Assembly (NCBI GenBank): GCA_029262355.1
Contig: JAJCZO010000395.1
Coordinates: forward strand, 1 to 34,837
Direction of reading: 5' to 3'
Origin: Deltaproteobacteria bacterium
GTDB taxonomy: Bacteria; Desulfobacterota; Binatia; UBA12015
DNA: 34,837 nt
The translations under genes and the position numbers were made by a program. How positions within the stretch are numbered: the first letter of the stretch is position 1; every line of letters starts with the position of its first letter. Below the pieces are notes generated by a model, which saw only the letters and a program-made list of their open reading frames with translations, did not search any database and was not told the DNA's origin. Below are positions 16,901-25,000 of this stretch, one piece after another.

Positions 16901-18960
16901 CCGCCATCTCCCTGAGTACCGTCCGGCGCGACGCTCAAACGAACCGTCGTTTGGGCCTGTCGATCACGAAGGAAGACATCTCGGAGGAAGCCCGCATCCC
17001 CGGAGACGAGATTGGTCGAATCGCTCAGGAATGCGACGAAGCGCCCATCCGGCGTGAGTGCCGCTGCGAGCGACAGTCCGTCGCCGTGTACGCCTGCGTC
17101 ATCGACGCTCGCCGCCTCGACACCTCGTGCTGCCATCCCCGCCTCGCTCGTCCGAACGAACACGAGACCTTCGGACACGACGATGGGGCGGCCATTGATC
17201 CGTGGATCTGCTTCGACCGCGCGGAGCGGACTCGGTGTGAAGTCGGCTCCACCCAACCGCACGATCCCGAGCAGCGCGTCGAGGTTGTCTCCGTCCCCGT
17301 TCGCGTCACACTCGCCCGATCCGGACTCGCTCTCGAGGAAGGCGAGAACGTCGCTCTCCACTGCGACGGCTGGGGACGAGAACGGCGGCTCGCTGACCCG
17401 GACCACCGCGCGGCCCTCGGCCGGACCGAGGCACGCCGACCCGATCGGCTGTAGGAGCCCCGTCGTCCGGTCGCGCAGGGTGACGACCGAGTCCGACGTG
17501 TCGCCGTCCGCGTTCCGATCCTTGGCGTCGATCGACTCCCGCGCAACGAAAGCGCGCGCGTCGTCGCTGGCAGCGAGGCCGTCGAGGGGCACGGGCGGCT
17601 CGGCCTCCAGTGCGTAGAGCACGCAGACGGTCGCGCAATCCGCGTCGGTCGCGCAGGACGTGAGAGATTCCTGACAGAAGCCCGGCCCCAGACGCGGCAC
17701 GGCGAGAAGGCCGCTCGACGCGAGCGGCCCGAAGTCGAACAACGAGCCGCAGGGACCGTTGTCCCCGCAATCAGGATCGGTGGCACACGTCTTCGACGGT
17801 TTGCCCACGCACGTCGTCGGACACGCCCCATTCGGGCAGTCGCTGGTGCTCGAGCACGGCTCACCGTTCCGCGCGCCGCCCTGACAGGTGCCGTGACGCC
17901 GGAGCAGCCGGATCACCGAATACGAAGCGTCGGCGGTACCGAACAACGTCAGCGTGTTGGAGGCAGCGGTGGGGTCGCGCTGGGACTCGAGAATCGGCGG
18001 CAGCGCTCTGCCTTCGGGCGAGAAGGAACCGAGGAACGTCGAGTCCGGTATCGAGAGGGTGAACGGCGGCGGCGACCGGAAGCGAGCGCGTACGAGACGA
18101 GGCACCGGGATGCCCTGGTCGCGCACGAGAATTCCGTCCCAGGCGATCGGCACCAAGAGGTTTCCGTCGCGATCGACCGCCACGCGGATCTCGGCCGCGC
18201 CAGCGCCCGCGGTGCACGGCGGATCCTCCGAGAAGCACCGGGCCTGGTAGTCGTTTGGCGGCGGAAGTGCGTTCCAGTGCGAGAATGCGGGGTCGGCGAC
18301 GGCGGAGCCGCAGTCGCCGCCGTCCGCGAAGAGGTCGCCGATACAGGCGACGGCAGTGGGGGTCGCCGCGAGGCAGCCGCTCGAGGCGACGCCACAAGGG
18401 AGACCGTCGGCCGCGACGTCGGTAGCGCGGGTCACGACGATGCGGGCCTCTCCCGCCAAGCTCCGGTCGTCAGCCGGACCGCCGAGAAGAGCGTCGGTGT
18501 CCGGGAAGCGAAAGCCCAGAAGCTTCTCACCGTCCTGGTCGCGAATCGAAATGCCCGATCCCGACGGTCCATCGACGCAAGAAGCGGTCGACGCAACACC
18601 GACGAGTTGCCCGGCGCACGCAGCAAGATGGGGGTTCACGGCGCTGCAGTCGTTCGCCGCCGTGGACACGACCGCGTGCTGGCTGCCGCCCGGCGCCACG
18701 AACACGACGGTCACCAGGAAGTCGGTCGAAGGCGCGTCGAACGCGCTCGGCTCCGGATCGCACGACCGCATTCGGATCTCGACCGACTCGCCGGCCGCCG
18801 CGAACGGTCGAGTCGCCACGCCACGCGCACCCGCAAAGCTCTCGAGCTTGCCCGGAAACAGGTTGCAGCTCGCATGAGCCGACCTCGGGCTCGTCGCGAG
18901 CAAGGTGAGAATCGTCGAGAGGAGCAGTCGGGCGACCGCGCCTCGTTCTGAGTGTGACAT
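13996..18960 (-). CDS. Very large secreted repeat protein: PD40 propeller repeats, DGD repeats, thrombospondin-3-like segment
   Basis: 1654 residues from ATG 18960, with 'TGGAG' 6 nt upstream and a signal peptide (MSHSERGAVARLLL..., cut after SAHA; no true lipobox). In order: an N-terminal region to about residue 350; a Cys-rich stretch with 'CATDPDC' and 'CATDADC' (about 370-450); two DGD-type repeats (about 470-570); six PD40/TolB-type repeats ('DGRFVAFSSRASNLV', 'DIFVRDLDSGVTERVSV'; about 617-975); six further DGD-type repeats (about 1015-1330); Cys-rich segments; a thrombospondin type-3-like calcium motif ('DADQDGVPDGLDTCP', 'DSDGDGAGDVCD'; about 1440-1475); and a C-terminal domain of about 170 residues. 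It is probably surface-exposed or released, calcium-binding and disulphide-rich. Function unknown. Confidence 0.85.
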   Translation of the reverse strand: MSHSERGAVARLLLSTILTLLATSPRSAHASCNLFPGKLESFAGARGVATRPFAAAGESVEIRMRSCDPEPSAFDAPSTDFLVTVVFVAPGGSQHAVVSTAANDCSAVNPHLAACAGQLVGVASTASCVDGPSGSGISIRDQDGEKLLGFRFPDTDALLGGPADDRSLAGEARIVVTRATDVAADGLPCGVASSGCLAATPTAVACIGDLFADGGDCGSAVADPAFSHWNALPPPNDYQARCFSEDPPCTAGAGAAEIRVAVDRDGNLLVPIAWDGILVRDQGIPVPRLVRARFRSPPPFTLSIPDSTFLGSFSPEGRALPPILESQRDPTAASNTLTLFGTADASYSVIRLLRRHGTCQGGARNGEPCSSTSDCPNGACPTTCVGKPSKTCATDPDCGDNGPCGSLFDFGPLASSGLLAVPRLGPGFCQESLTSCATDADCATVCVLYALEAEPPVPLDGLAASDDARAFVARESIDAKDRNADGDTSDSVVTLRDRTTGLLQPIGSACLGPAEGRAVVRVSEPPFSSPAVAVESDVLAFLESESGSGECDANGDGDNLDALLGIVRLGGADFTPSPLRAVEADPRINGRPIVVSEGLVFVRTSEAGMAARGVEAASVDDAGVHGDGLSLAAALTPDGRFVAFLSDSTNLVSGDAGFLRDVFLRDRQAQTTVRLSVAPDGTQGDGGSGGIATDGVSVSADGRVVAFTSFASNLVLPTVDANFTDDIFVRDVIAGVTERVSVAPDGTEADDASGSPHLTGDGRFVAFSSRASNLVANDTNGESDIFVRDLDSGVTERVSVSLGGIQGNFSSFRPVLSETAQFVAFSSTATNLLTGTPGDTSGVQIFVHDRSTGANELASVSSSGVAANNDAQLAGMSADGRFVAFGTGSSFTPDDTNGLPDIFVRDRKTGLTERVSVGTGGVQADSGASGARLSPDGRFVTFMSEATTLSDQDDDGFGTLELYLHDRVTGATEVLGPGSTVFPAPIAAIPIVAALGVFGGAAQQIVIIGPDRSDPFGVDALLFPDGELDDTVLEVVDTGSGVVTTLCPAGEAAVASGRAVFLRPETLGTTTPGCPDDGPLNGDGLVDDDVVAFWNGSGSAVNLVRAAESVALSATHVGALVSERGDGAIYNADGDQNDTVAQFHKINASPGTWQNSGQAADELQMAGSRGVFLTPEAAQGAILNGDGDTADRVLQVFDAAKPKLPAIAIAAAEEFVVGDPADTLCGDIQLVALRTSEAAQNDGSFLGNDDGDALDGVLQLYDLESGILVNTEQAVTPCRLVECDPRLPYRVQGSRVTFLTSEADQGGADLDGNGVAGGDLVLQIFDFCTGALTPLGAVTGGDPDPLEGRDESIVALTEAGRCDTGIVCAIDSDDCADGAFCEDDACDIETGTCIIHPALGCAADADCRRCLLRAPSLCLPNDDRCPAGSTCLPSIAVVAASTADADQDGVPDGLDTCPETADPNQSDSDGDGAGDVCDAEFVRPLSGKTLSLIDPTNADKRKVLVVSKDVGLPVPTADGGVAPTQAGGTLELFNPTTLESNTFALPAAHWTGLGKPAGSKGYRYRDSDGVSGPCSLVLYRPGKVLKAKCSGPEVAFTLDEPSQGSLAVAIDVGSKQLCMAFGGDVKRDAGRAGKAAGRFKATNAPSPGACPAAP
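14006..14023 (+). terminator. Small hairpin at the convergent gene ends
   Basis: GCCGGGC and GCCCGGC form a perfect 7-bp stem with an AAGC loop. It lies 39 nt past the stop of the + strand HEAT-repeat gene and inside the last codons of the convergent 1654-aa gene. It could stop transcription of either gene. There is no T-tract. Confidence 0.3.
14970..15915 (-). repeat. DGD-type repeats in the 1654-aa protein (two more copies at about 17255-17550)
   Basis: Repeated units follow the pattern hydrophobic strand, (S/P)E, short Gly-rich loop, N-x-DGD-x-x-D, V-L-Q-hydrophobic-hydrophobic-D. Examples are 'NGDGDTADRVLQVFD', 'NADGDQNDTVAQFHK', 'NDDGDALDGVLQLYD' and 'LDGNGVAGGDLVLQIFD'. Six copies lie here, and two ('NADGDTSDSVVTLRD', 'NGDGDNLDALLGIVR') lie on the other side of the PD40 array. 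The acidic DGD loop resembles a calcium-binding loop; no family name is certain. Confidence 0.65.
16035..17110 (-). repeat. Array of six PD40/TolB-type beta-propeller repeats
   Basis: Six units of about 55-62 codons each contain 'DGRFVAF-S-x-ATNLV' followed by 'DIFVRDR-x-TGxTERVSV'. The spacing and the D-x-F-V-R-D signature match PD40 (WD40-like) repeats, enough for one six-bladed propeller. Confidence 0.8.
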
Positions 18961-19127
18961 GAGGGCTCCAGGCAACGGCTCGTTCCAGACCGAGCGAGAC
19001 GGCCAGGTTAGACGATCGCACTGCCCCCCGGGGCACCGGATTCTGACCTTTTCGCGACCTTTGCGCCCGATCGCTCGTTGGAGGGCCCGCGAGCTCCAAA
19101 CGAGGTGATGCCCGACGGTATGCCGGC

Positions 19128-22100
19128 ATGTGCCCGCGCGAGCCTAGGGTTGACGCACGGGGTCGAGTTCACAAACCTTCTGATCACCCGGTGTCTGACG
19201 ACGAAACGAGGCAGCAGCGTCGCCACGCGACGGTGATCTTCGCCGACATCTCTGGCTTCACCGCCATGTCGGAGAAGCTCGACCCAGAAGACGTCACTGA
19301 CGTGATGAACGGGTGCTTCTCAATGATCGAGCGGATCATCCTCTCCCACGGGGGGACGATCGATAAGTACATCGGCGATTGCGTCATGGCCCTGTTCGGG
19401 GCCGCGCACGCCATCGAGCACGCCGCACGGCACGCCGTCGAGGCGTCGATGGAGATCCGGGCCGGGCTCGAGCAGTTCAACGCGGAGCGGAACCTGCCCG
19501 TCCCGCTCCGCGTTCACACGGGCGTCAACACCGGTCTCGTGATCGCGGGTGACGTCGGCGGAGACGTGCGGCGCGATTTCACGGTGATGGGAGACACAGT
19601 GAATCTGGCGGCGCGGCTCGAGGACGCTTCCGAGAAAGGGCAGATCTTCGTTGGTCCGCTGACCGAAGCCCATACTCGAGACTTCTTCGACTATCGCAAG
19701 CTCGAGCCGCTCCGCCTCAAGGGCAAGTCCGAGCCGGTTCAGGCGTACGAGGCCCTCTCGATCAAAGCCGCTCCCGACATGTCGAGGCTCGGAGCGGCCA
19801 CACGCCAGATCTCATCCAATCTCGTTGGGCGGGAGGCGGAGCTCGCCGGGCTTCGCGGAAGAATCGAAGCCTTCCTTGCGGGAGACGGCGGCGCCATCTC
19901 CATCGTCGGCGACGCGGGCATCGGCAAGTCCCGTCTCTTGAAGGCACTCGCCGATCTCGACCTGCTGGGCAGCGCGACGATTCTCGGGGCGCGCTCCGAC
20001 TCGCTGGGCTCGAGACAGAGCTATCATCCGTTCGTCGATCTCATCCGCAATTGGGCCGGTATCGAAGCAAAGGATCACGAACCGACCGCACTCGAGAAGC
20101 TGCGACTCGCGTTGCGCGGGTCCGGCCTGGAGACCGATCCCCTGCCGTACGTGGCGACGCTGATGGGCCTGCGCCTTCCTGGCGACCTGAGCGACAGTGT
20201 CGAGCGATTGGAACCCGACGCTCTGGAGAAACTCATCTTCAAGGCGATGACCGACGTGCTGACCGCATTGGCACGCCGTCGTCCGCTGGTACTCCTCTTC
20301 GAGGATTTGCATTGGGCCGACCTGTCTTCGATTCGACTCCTCGAATCGCTTCTGAACATCACCGAGGAGCACCAGGCTCTCTTCATCCATGCATTTCGCC
20401 CCGAGTACCCGGAGACCTCCGAACGGATCCGCGATCTCGTCTCGAGCCGGCATGGTCTCCGAAGCCTCGAGATCGTCCTCGAGCCGCTCTCCAACCGAGA
20501 TTCGGCCGCTCTCCTGCGAAACTTGCTTCGGGTGGACAACCTCCCACACGAGACTCGCGAGCTCATCGCCGAGCGGGCCGAGGGCAATCCGTTCTTCATC
20601 GAAGAGATCGTCCGCTCCCTCATCGATGAAGGCGCGATCCGGATGGAGAACGGCCGGCCCGTCGTCACCGAGAAGATCCACTCCGTAACGATTCCGGGCA
20701 CGGTGCAGGAGGTCATCGCGGTGCGAGTCGAGCGCATCGACTCCGTCGGCCAGCACGTCCTTCGCCTGGGCGCGGTCATCGGCCGTTCGTTCCTGCACCG
20801 TATCCTCCGCGAGCTCGTCGACCAGGGCGTTGCTCTCGACGACGTGCTCCAGCAGCTGGAGGAGCGCCAGATCATCGAGGAGCGGGAGGTCCATCGCACA
20901 GGATCGGTCCGCCGACGATCGCTCGTCGGAGAGCGCGCCTTCGTGTTCAAGCACGCGCTCATTCAAGAAACCGTCTATGAATCACTCCTGAGACGACAAC
21001 GTCGAGAGGTGCACGGGCGTGTCGCGCGGACGATCGAGCGCGTATTCCACGACCGCCTGTTCGACTTCTACGGCATGCTCGCCTTTCACTACACGCGCTC
21101 CGAGGAGCTTCCGCAGGCCGAGGAGTATCTGTTTCGCGCCGGGGAGGAGGCCGTCCGCGCCGCGGCGTCGAGCGAGGCGCTCGCCTACTTCCGCGAAGCA
21201 TCTCGGATCTACGAAGAGCTCCACGGCGAAGGCGGCGATCCAGACAAGAGATTCCTTCTCGAGAAGCACCTCGCATCAGCGCTTCTCGCCACGGGCGGAC
21301 TGGTCGACGCCCGCCCCCACTACGACCGTGCCCTGACCCACCTTGGTGAAAACGTCGCGCGCACACGGGGTCAGTCCCTTCGACAGCTTCTCAAGGATGC
21401 CGCTCGAATCCTCTTTCGCGTGTACGTCCTGCGCGGCCGACCAGCCACGCGCCCGGCTACGCCGCAGATGCAGGAGGCCCTGAACCTGCTCTACAAACGG
21501 TGCATGGTGGAGTCCGTCGCAGCACCCGAGTCGTTTCTGTTCGACGCCATGTACATGGTCGGCCGAATCACGACCGTCGACCCGCGCACCGTCGACAACG
21601 CCTTTTCGCAGTGGGCGGGCGTTGCCCTTCTCTTTTCGTACTCAGGGCTGTCCTTCGACCTGAGCCGGCGGATCAGCGAGGTCGCGCGATCGGTTCTTCG
21701 GGAAGAACGCCGCGGCGACCTGCTCACCTACCATCTCATGAACTTCATGCGCGCCTATTTCGAAGGGAACTGGGATGACTGCCCTCGCGTGGACGAGGCT
21801 CTCATCCAGGAGGTCGTAAACACCGGGCAGCTGTGGGACGTGGACACGTTCCTCGGGATCGACGCCGAGATGCAGATCGACCTCGGCAACTTCTCAGCCG
21901 CCGAGGCTCGATTGCGAACGATAACGATCCTGCGCAACGATTATGGGTACAGGTTCGCCGAGACGAACGAACTCGCTCTCCGTCTGTTCCTGGCCGTGGC
22001 ACACCGCGACCTCGACCAGGCTCTCGAGCTCGTCCAGGCGTATGCAGACCGGCCCGAAGAGATGCTCAACCTGGTCGCGCACGGAACCGAGGTCAAGATC

Positions 22101-22670
22101 CGGTGCTTGCGCGGCGAGATGCCCGAGGCGGGCCTGGCCGTCGAACGAGCCGAAGCACTCCTTTCGCGTGCAGGCCGGCCGACTCCGTTCCACGTCGGCG
22201 CGTTTCACGCGAACCGCGTTCTCTATCGACTGATCCTTCTCGAGCGGTGCGTCGAGGCCGGCAGCAGCGCGGAAGTGGTCGCGACTCGAAGACGGCTCCG
22301 GAAAGATCTCAAAGCCGCGCAGAAAACCGCCGGAGTGATGGCCCGCATTCGCACCGAAGTCTTCCGCCATGCCGGAAGCTACGCATGGCTCCTCGGGCGG
22401 GTCAGGCGCGCTGAGGAGTGGTGGCGACGAAGCCTAGAGGAAGGTACCCGACTCGGCGCTCTGCCCGAGGTGGCTCGTACGCACCTCGAGATCGCGCACC
22501 GACTCCGCTCCCAGAAACTGCCCGACCCCCGCGGGATGTCAGTGGCGGGCCATGACTCCGCCGGTCACCTTCGTGTTGCGCTCGGCTCGTTCCGCGCGCT
22601 GGGACTCCAACGCGAGCTCGCCCGCGAAGAGCACGGCCCACGGAAGCTTCGCGCGAAAGACAACTTCTGA
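19128..22670 (+). CDS. Class III adenylate cyclase fused to AAA/STAND-type ATPase and TPR-like region
   Basis: 1180 residues. Residues 33-210 are a class III cyclase domain. Metal-binding Asp40 (FADISGF) and Asp84 (KYIGD), substrate Lys80, and Asn159/Arg163 (VNLAAR) are all present. Thr152 stands where mammalian-type cyclases have Asp, as in class IIIb enzymes, so it is predicted to be active on ATP. Residues 230-560 are a predicted ATPase with Walker A 'GDAGIGKS' (261-268) and Walker B 'VLLFEDLHWAD'. The long helical C-terminus (about 700-1150) looks TPR-like. The start is uncertain: ATG 19128 or GTG 19191, and neither has a good ribosome site. It is divergent from the 1654-aa gene and ends 5 nt from the convergent PAS gene. 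Confidence 0.9.
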   Translation: MCPREPRVDARGRVHKPSDHPVSDDETRQQRRHATVIFADISGFTAMSEKLDPEDVTDVMNGCFSMIERIILSHGGTIDKYIGDCVMALFGAAHAIEHAARHAVEASMEIRAGLEQFNAERNLPVPLRVHTGVNTGLVIAGDVGGDVRRDFTVMGDTVNLAARLEDASEKGQIFVGPLTEAHTRDFFDYRKLEPLRLKGKSEPVQAYEALSIKAAPDMSRLGAATRQISSNLVGREAELAGLRGRIEAFLAGDGGAISIVGDAGIGKSRLLKALADLDLLGSATILGARSDSLGSRQSYHPFVDLIRNWAGIEAKDHEPTALEKLRLALRGSGLETDPLPYVATLMGLRLPGDLSDSVERLEPDALEKLIFKAMTDVLTALARRRPLVLLFEDLHWADLSSIRLLESLLNITEEHQALFIHAFRPEYPETSERIRDLVSSRHGLRSLEIVLEPLSNRDSAALLRNLLRVDNLPHETRELIAERAEGNPFFIEEIVRSLIDEGAIRMENGRPVVTEKIHSVTIPGTVQEVIAVRVERIDSVGQHVLRLGAVIGRSFLHRILRELVDQGVALDDVLQQLEERQIIEEREVHRTGSVRRRSLVGERAFVFKHALIQETVYESLLRRQRREVHGRVARTIERVFHDRLFDFYGMLAFHYTRSEELPQAEEYLFRAGEEAVRAAASSEALAYFREASRIYEELHGEGGDPDKRFLLEKHLASALLATGGLVDARPHYDRALTHLGENVARTRGQSLRQLLKDAARILFRVYVLRGRPATRPATPQMQEALNLLYKRCMVESVAAPESFLFDAMYMVGRITTVDPRTVDNAFSQWAGVALLFSYSGLSFDLSRRISEVARSVLREERRGDLLTYHLMNFMRAYFEGNWDDCPRVDEALIQEVVNTGQLWDVDTFLGIDAEMQIDLGNFSAAEARLRTITILRNDYGYRFAETNELALRLFLAVAHRDLDQALELVQAYADRPEEMLNLVAHGTEVKIRCLRGEMPEAGLAVERAEALLSRAGRPTPFHVGAFHANRVLYRLILLERCVEAGSSAEVVATRRRLRKDLKAAQKTAGVMARIRTEVFRHAGSYAWLLGRVRRAEEWWRRSLEEGTRLGALPEVARTHLEIAHRLRSQKLPDPRGMSVAGHDSAGHLRVALGSFRALGLQRELAREEHGPRKLRAKDNF

Positions 22671-22675
22671 ACGAC

Positions 22676-23104
22676 TCACAGCAGCGATAGCAGTGCCGCG
22701 ACGCGCGCATCCGTGTGTACGTCCGTTAGGTAAACCAAGGTCGCGAGATCCGTCGTCGAAGAGCACTCGACGCGCAAGACGATCGGCGCACTGCGCGGCC
22801 GGATCCGGCGCGTCTCGCTTTCCGCGGGATTGAGGTCGTAAAGGGCTTCGGCGAGGAACGTGACGCGCTCCGCAAGCTCGGCCGTGGTCCGCACGAGCGA
22901 GTTCCGAGAGAACCTGGCCAGAGCGAAGCGGATCCCATCAAGCGCCCGTGCGCCGGTCTCGTTGTGGAGCAGGACTCTCCCCGCGCGATCCAGCGCGACG
23001 ATCCCGACTTCCGCCAGATCGAACACGTCCCCCGTCGCCCGCAGCGTCTCGAGCAGATCCCAGGGCGCCTCGGGCTCTACGTTCATCCTCGTCTCGACAG
23101 TCAT
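22676..23104 (-). CDS. Small PAS-like protein without an output domain
   Basis: 142 residues. 'FDLAEVGIVALDRAGRVLLHNETGARAL' (residues 28-55) is the start of a PAS fold as seen in LuxR-type regulators, and the later 'IVLRVECSSTTDLATLVYLTDVH' matches its last strands. Such regulators normally continue into a helix-turn-helix, but this one stops about where the linker would begin. It is either a stand-alone sensor/partner protein or a 3'-truncated regulator. It lies 134 nt downstream of the sigma-54 activator on the same strand, with its own -24/-12 element in the gap. ATG 23104 would lie only about 3 nt from the predicted transcript start, so ATG 23086 may be the real start. Confidence 0.6.
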   Translation of the reverse strand: MTVETRMNVEPEAPWDLLETLRATGDVFDLAEVGIVALDRAGRVLLHNETGARALDGIRFALARFSRNSLVRTTAELAERVTFLAEALYDLNPAESETRRIRPRSAPIVLRVECSSTTDLATLVYLTDVHTDARVAALLSLL

Positions 23105-23117
23105 GCCCGCAGGACTG

Positions 23118-23133
23118 TGCAGGGACCGTGCCA
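23118..23133 (-). promoter_or_regulatory. Sigma-54 (-24/-12) promoter for the PAS protein
   Basis: The minus strand reads C-TGGCACGGTCCCTGCA, one change from YTGGCACG-N4-TTGCW, with exact GG-N10-GC spacing. The predicted start is near 23107. It lies directly between the sigma-54 activator gene and the PAS gene. Confidence 0.7.
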
Positions 23134-23238
23134 GCCGGAAACGCCCGAGAACGCATCACTTGTTCTTCGAGGGTGTAGGGGTGTGTCCGAGAAAGTAAAC
23201 GATGGTCGATGGTTGCCCAGAGATCTCGACGATCGGAG

Positions 23239-24843
23239 TCAGCGGATGCTGTATTCCCGAAGCTTGTTCTGGATCGACGCTCGGGAGATCCCCATGCGCT
23301 GGGCGGCTCGTGTTGCGTTGCCATCGCATCGCTCGAGGAGCCGCCGGATGAACGCCGCTTCGAAGAGGTCTCGAGCGTCCCGAAGGGAGTCTGGTAGCGC
23401 CGCACCCAGGCGGATCCCCTCTTCGTCTGCCGACGAGGCCCCCGCTTCGCGCACGGCGCCCTCGGTGTGAGATTGTGCGGTCGCGCTCAAACGTGGCGAC
23501 AGTTGGTCTGGGCCGATCACGCCTCCCCCCGCCACCAAAGCGGTAGCCCTCTCGATCTCGTTCTGCAGCTCGCGAACGTTGCCGGGCCATCGGTAGCCAG
23601 CAAGAATCTCGGCGGCCTTTTCCGAAAAGCCCAAGACCTCCTTTCCATGTAGCTTGGCGGTGCTGCTGAGCATTCGCGAGGCGATCGGAAGAACATCCTC
23701 CGTGCGCTCCCGCAGCGCCGGTAGGTGAATCGGGAATGTGCCCAGGCGGTAGTACAGATCCTCGCGAAAGTTCTTCAGGTCGACCTCGGTAAGGACGTCT
23801 CGGTTCGTCGCTGAGATCACCCGCACGTCGATCTTGCGGGGGCGATGATCACCGACCGGCACGACCTCGCACTCCTGGAGGACTCGGAGCAACTTCGCCT
23901 GCATGACTGCTGGCATCTCGCCGACCTCGTCGAGAAAGATCGTCCCGCGCGTAGCCGCTTCGAAGTAGCCCACCCGGTCGGCCGCCGCTCCCGTGAATGC
24001 CCCCCGTTTGTGGCCAAAGAGCTCGCTCTCGAGCAGAGCTTCGGGGATTGCCGCGCAGTTGACGGCGATGAAAGGGTGCGCCGCTCGCGGACTGGCGCGA
24101 TGAAGCGCACGTGCCACGAGCTCCTTGCCGGTCCCGGTCTCGCCGTCGATCAGAACGGTGACGGGCGCCGCCGCGGCGCTCTCCATCAGACGAAACACCT
24201 CTGCCATCGCAGGGCCGGTGCCGACGATCTCTTGAAAGGCATCCTGGCGTGCCAGATCTCGCCGCAGAGTGCCCACTTCGGCCTGCAGCCGCCCCTCGGA
24301 GTTCTTGAGGGCGGCGTAGAGCTGGGCGTTCTCGATCGCCACCGCGACACTCCCTGCGAGGGTTTCGAGAAACGTGAGATCATCGTCGGTGAACGGCCCG
24401 CCGCACCGATTGGTGACTTGCAGAACGCCAATCGTACCCTGACGAGTGCGAAGCGGCGCCGCGAGAAGGTTGTGCGTCGTCGATCCCGTCAGCTCGTCCG
24501 CGCCTCGGTAGACCCGCGGATCGCGCTGGGCATCATCCACCCTGGCGGCCTCTCCGGTCTGTACGACGAAACCTGCAATGCCCTGGTCGGCCGGGAAACG
24601 CAGTCGGCCGAGCATGTCCGCCGTGCTTGGATCCGCCGCGATGACATACGGGAAATAGAGCTCGTCGGCGTCGGAGCTACGCAACAGCACGGAACCCCCC
24701 TCAGCTTCCAGTAGGTCGCGACATTTCTCTATCACGAGCGGAACGAGCTCATCGAGCTCGATTCGTTCCGCGAAGGCACAGCTCAATTCGTAGAGGAGTC
24801 GCTCCCGGCCTCGCTGGTCACATTTCTCGGGGGACGGCATCAT
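23239..24843 (-). CDS. Sigma-54-dependent transcriptional activator (GAF, AAA+, Fis-type HTH)
   Basis: 534 residues. Residues 15-175 form a GAF sensor domain ('[17 protein letters not shown]', '[17 protein letters not shown]'), with no phosphoreceiver domain, so a small ligand or redox cue is more likely than a histidine kinase. The AAA+ domain has Walker A 'GETGTGKE' (234-241), the sigma-54-contacting 'GAFTGA' (281-286, intact), Walker B '[12 protein letters not shown]' (300-311) and arginines near '[13 protein letters not shown]'. Residues 485-534 are a Fis/HTH_8 DNA-binding domain ('[24 protein letters not shown]'). All parts for open-complex formation at sigma-54 promoters are present. 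Four such promoters occur in this window, one just downstream of this gene. Confidence 0.95.
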   Translation of the reverse strand: MMPSPEKCDQRGRERLLYELSCAFAERIELDELVPLVIEKCRDLLEAEGGSVLLRSSDADELYFPYVIAADPSTADMLGRLRFPADQGIAGFVVQTGEAARVDDAQRDPRVYRGADELTGSTTHNLLAAPLRTRQGTIGVLQVTNRCGGPFTDDDLTFLETLAGSVAVAIENAQLYAALKNSEGRLQAEVGTLRRDLARQDAFQEIVGTGPAMAEVFRLMESAAAAPVTVLIDGETGTGKELVARALHRASPRAAHPFIAVNCAAIPEALLESELFGHKRGAFTGAAADRVGYFEAATRGTIFLDEVGEMPAVMQAKLLRVLQECEVVPVGDHRPRKIDVRVISATNRDVLTEVDLKNFREDLYYRLGTFPIHLPALRERTEDVLPIASRMLSSTAKLHGKEVLGFSEKAAEILAGYRWPGNVRELQNEIERATALVAGGGVIGPDQLSPRLSATAQSHTEGAVREAGASSADEEGIRLGAALPDSLRDARDLFEAAFIRRLLERCDGNATRAAQRMGISRASIQNKLREYSIR

Positions 24844-24900
24844 TGACCCTTATTACACCGGTGTTTGAGCGCTCGGCGCTACACCTCGCGGATACGGCGG

Positions 24901-24915
24901 AAACGGTCACCGTTT
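24901..24915. promoter_or_regulatory. Perfect inverted repeat upstream of the sigma-54 activator
   Basis: AAACGGT-C-ACCGTTT is a perfect 7-bp inverted repeat, 58 bp upstream of the activator ATG. Being less GC-rich than its surroundings it is less likely to be chance, and it is well placed for an operator, possibly autoregulatory. The binding protein is unknown. Confidence 0.4.
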
Positions 24916-25000
24916 GGTCAGATGGCGGTCGGAATCGCTCGCAACCGGCGACGATCTCCTTCAGAAAGGCATTTGGAGACGGTTCCGAGGCCAGTTCGTT

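Noticed and set aside
16035..17110. DNA-level tandem repeat or CRISPR-like array
   Set aside because: The periodicity is at protein level (PD40 units), with diverged nucleotide sequence and no spacers.
13996..18960. Lipoprotein reading of the 1654-aa protein (Cys at SAHAS-C)
   Set aside because: The -3 position is His rather than Leu/Val/Ile, so the lipobox is poor; ordinary signal-peptidase cleavage after SAHA fits better.
18971..18987. A fifth sigma-54-like element (minus strand TGGAAC...TTGCC) just upstream of the 1654-aa gene
   Set aside because: The GG-to-GC spacing is 11 rather than 10 nt, the -24 box has a mismatch, and the transcript would start at the start codon.
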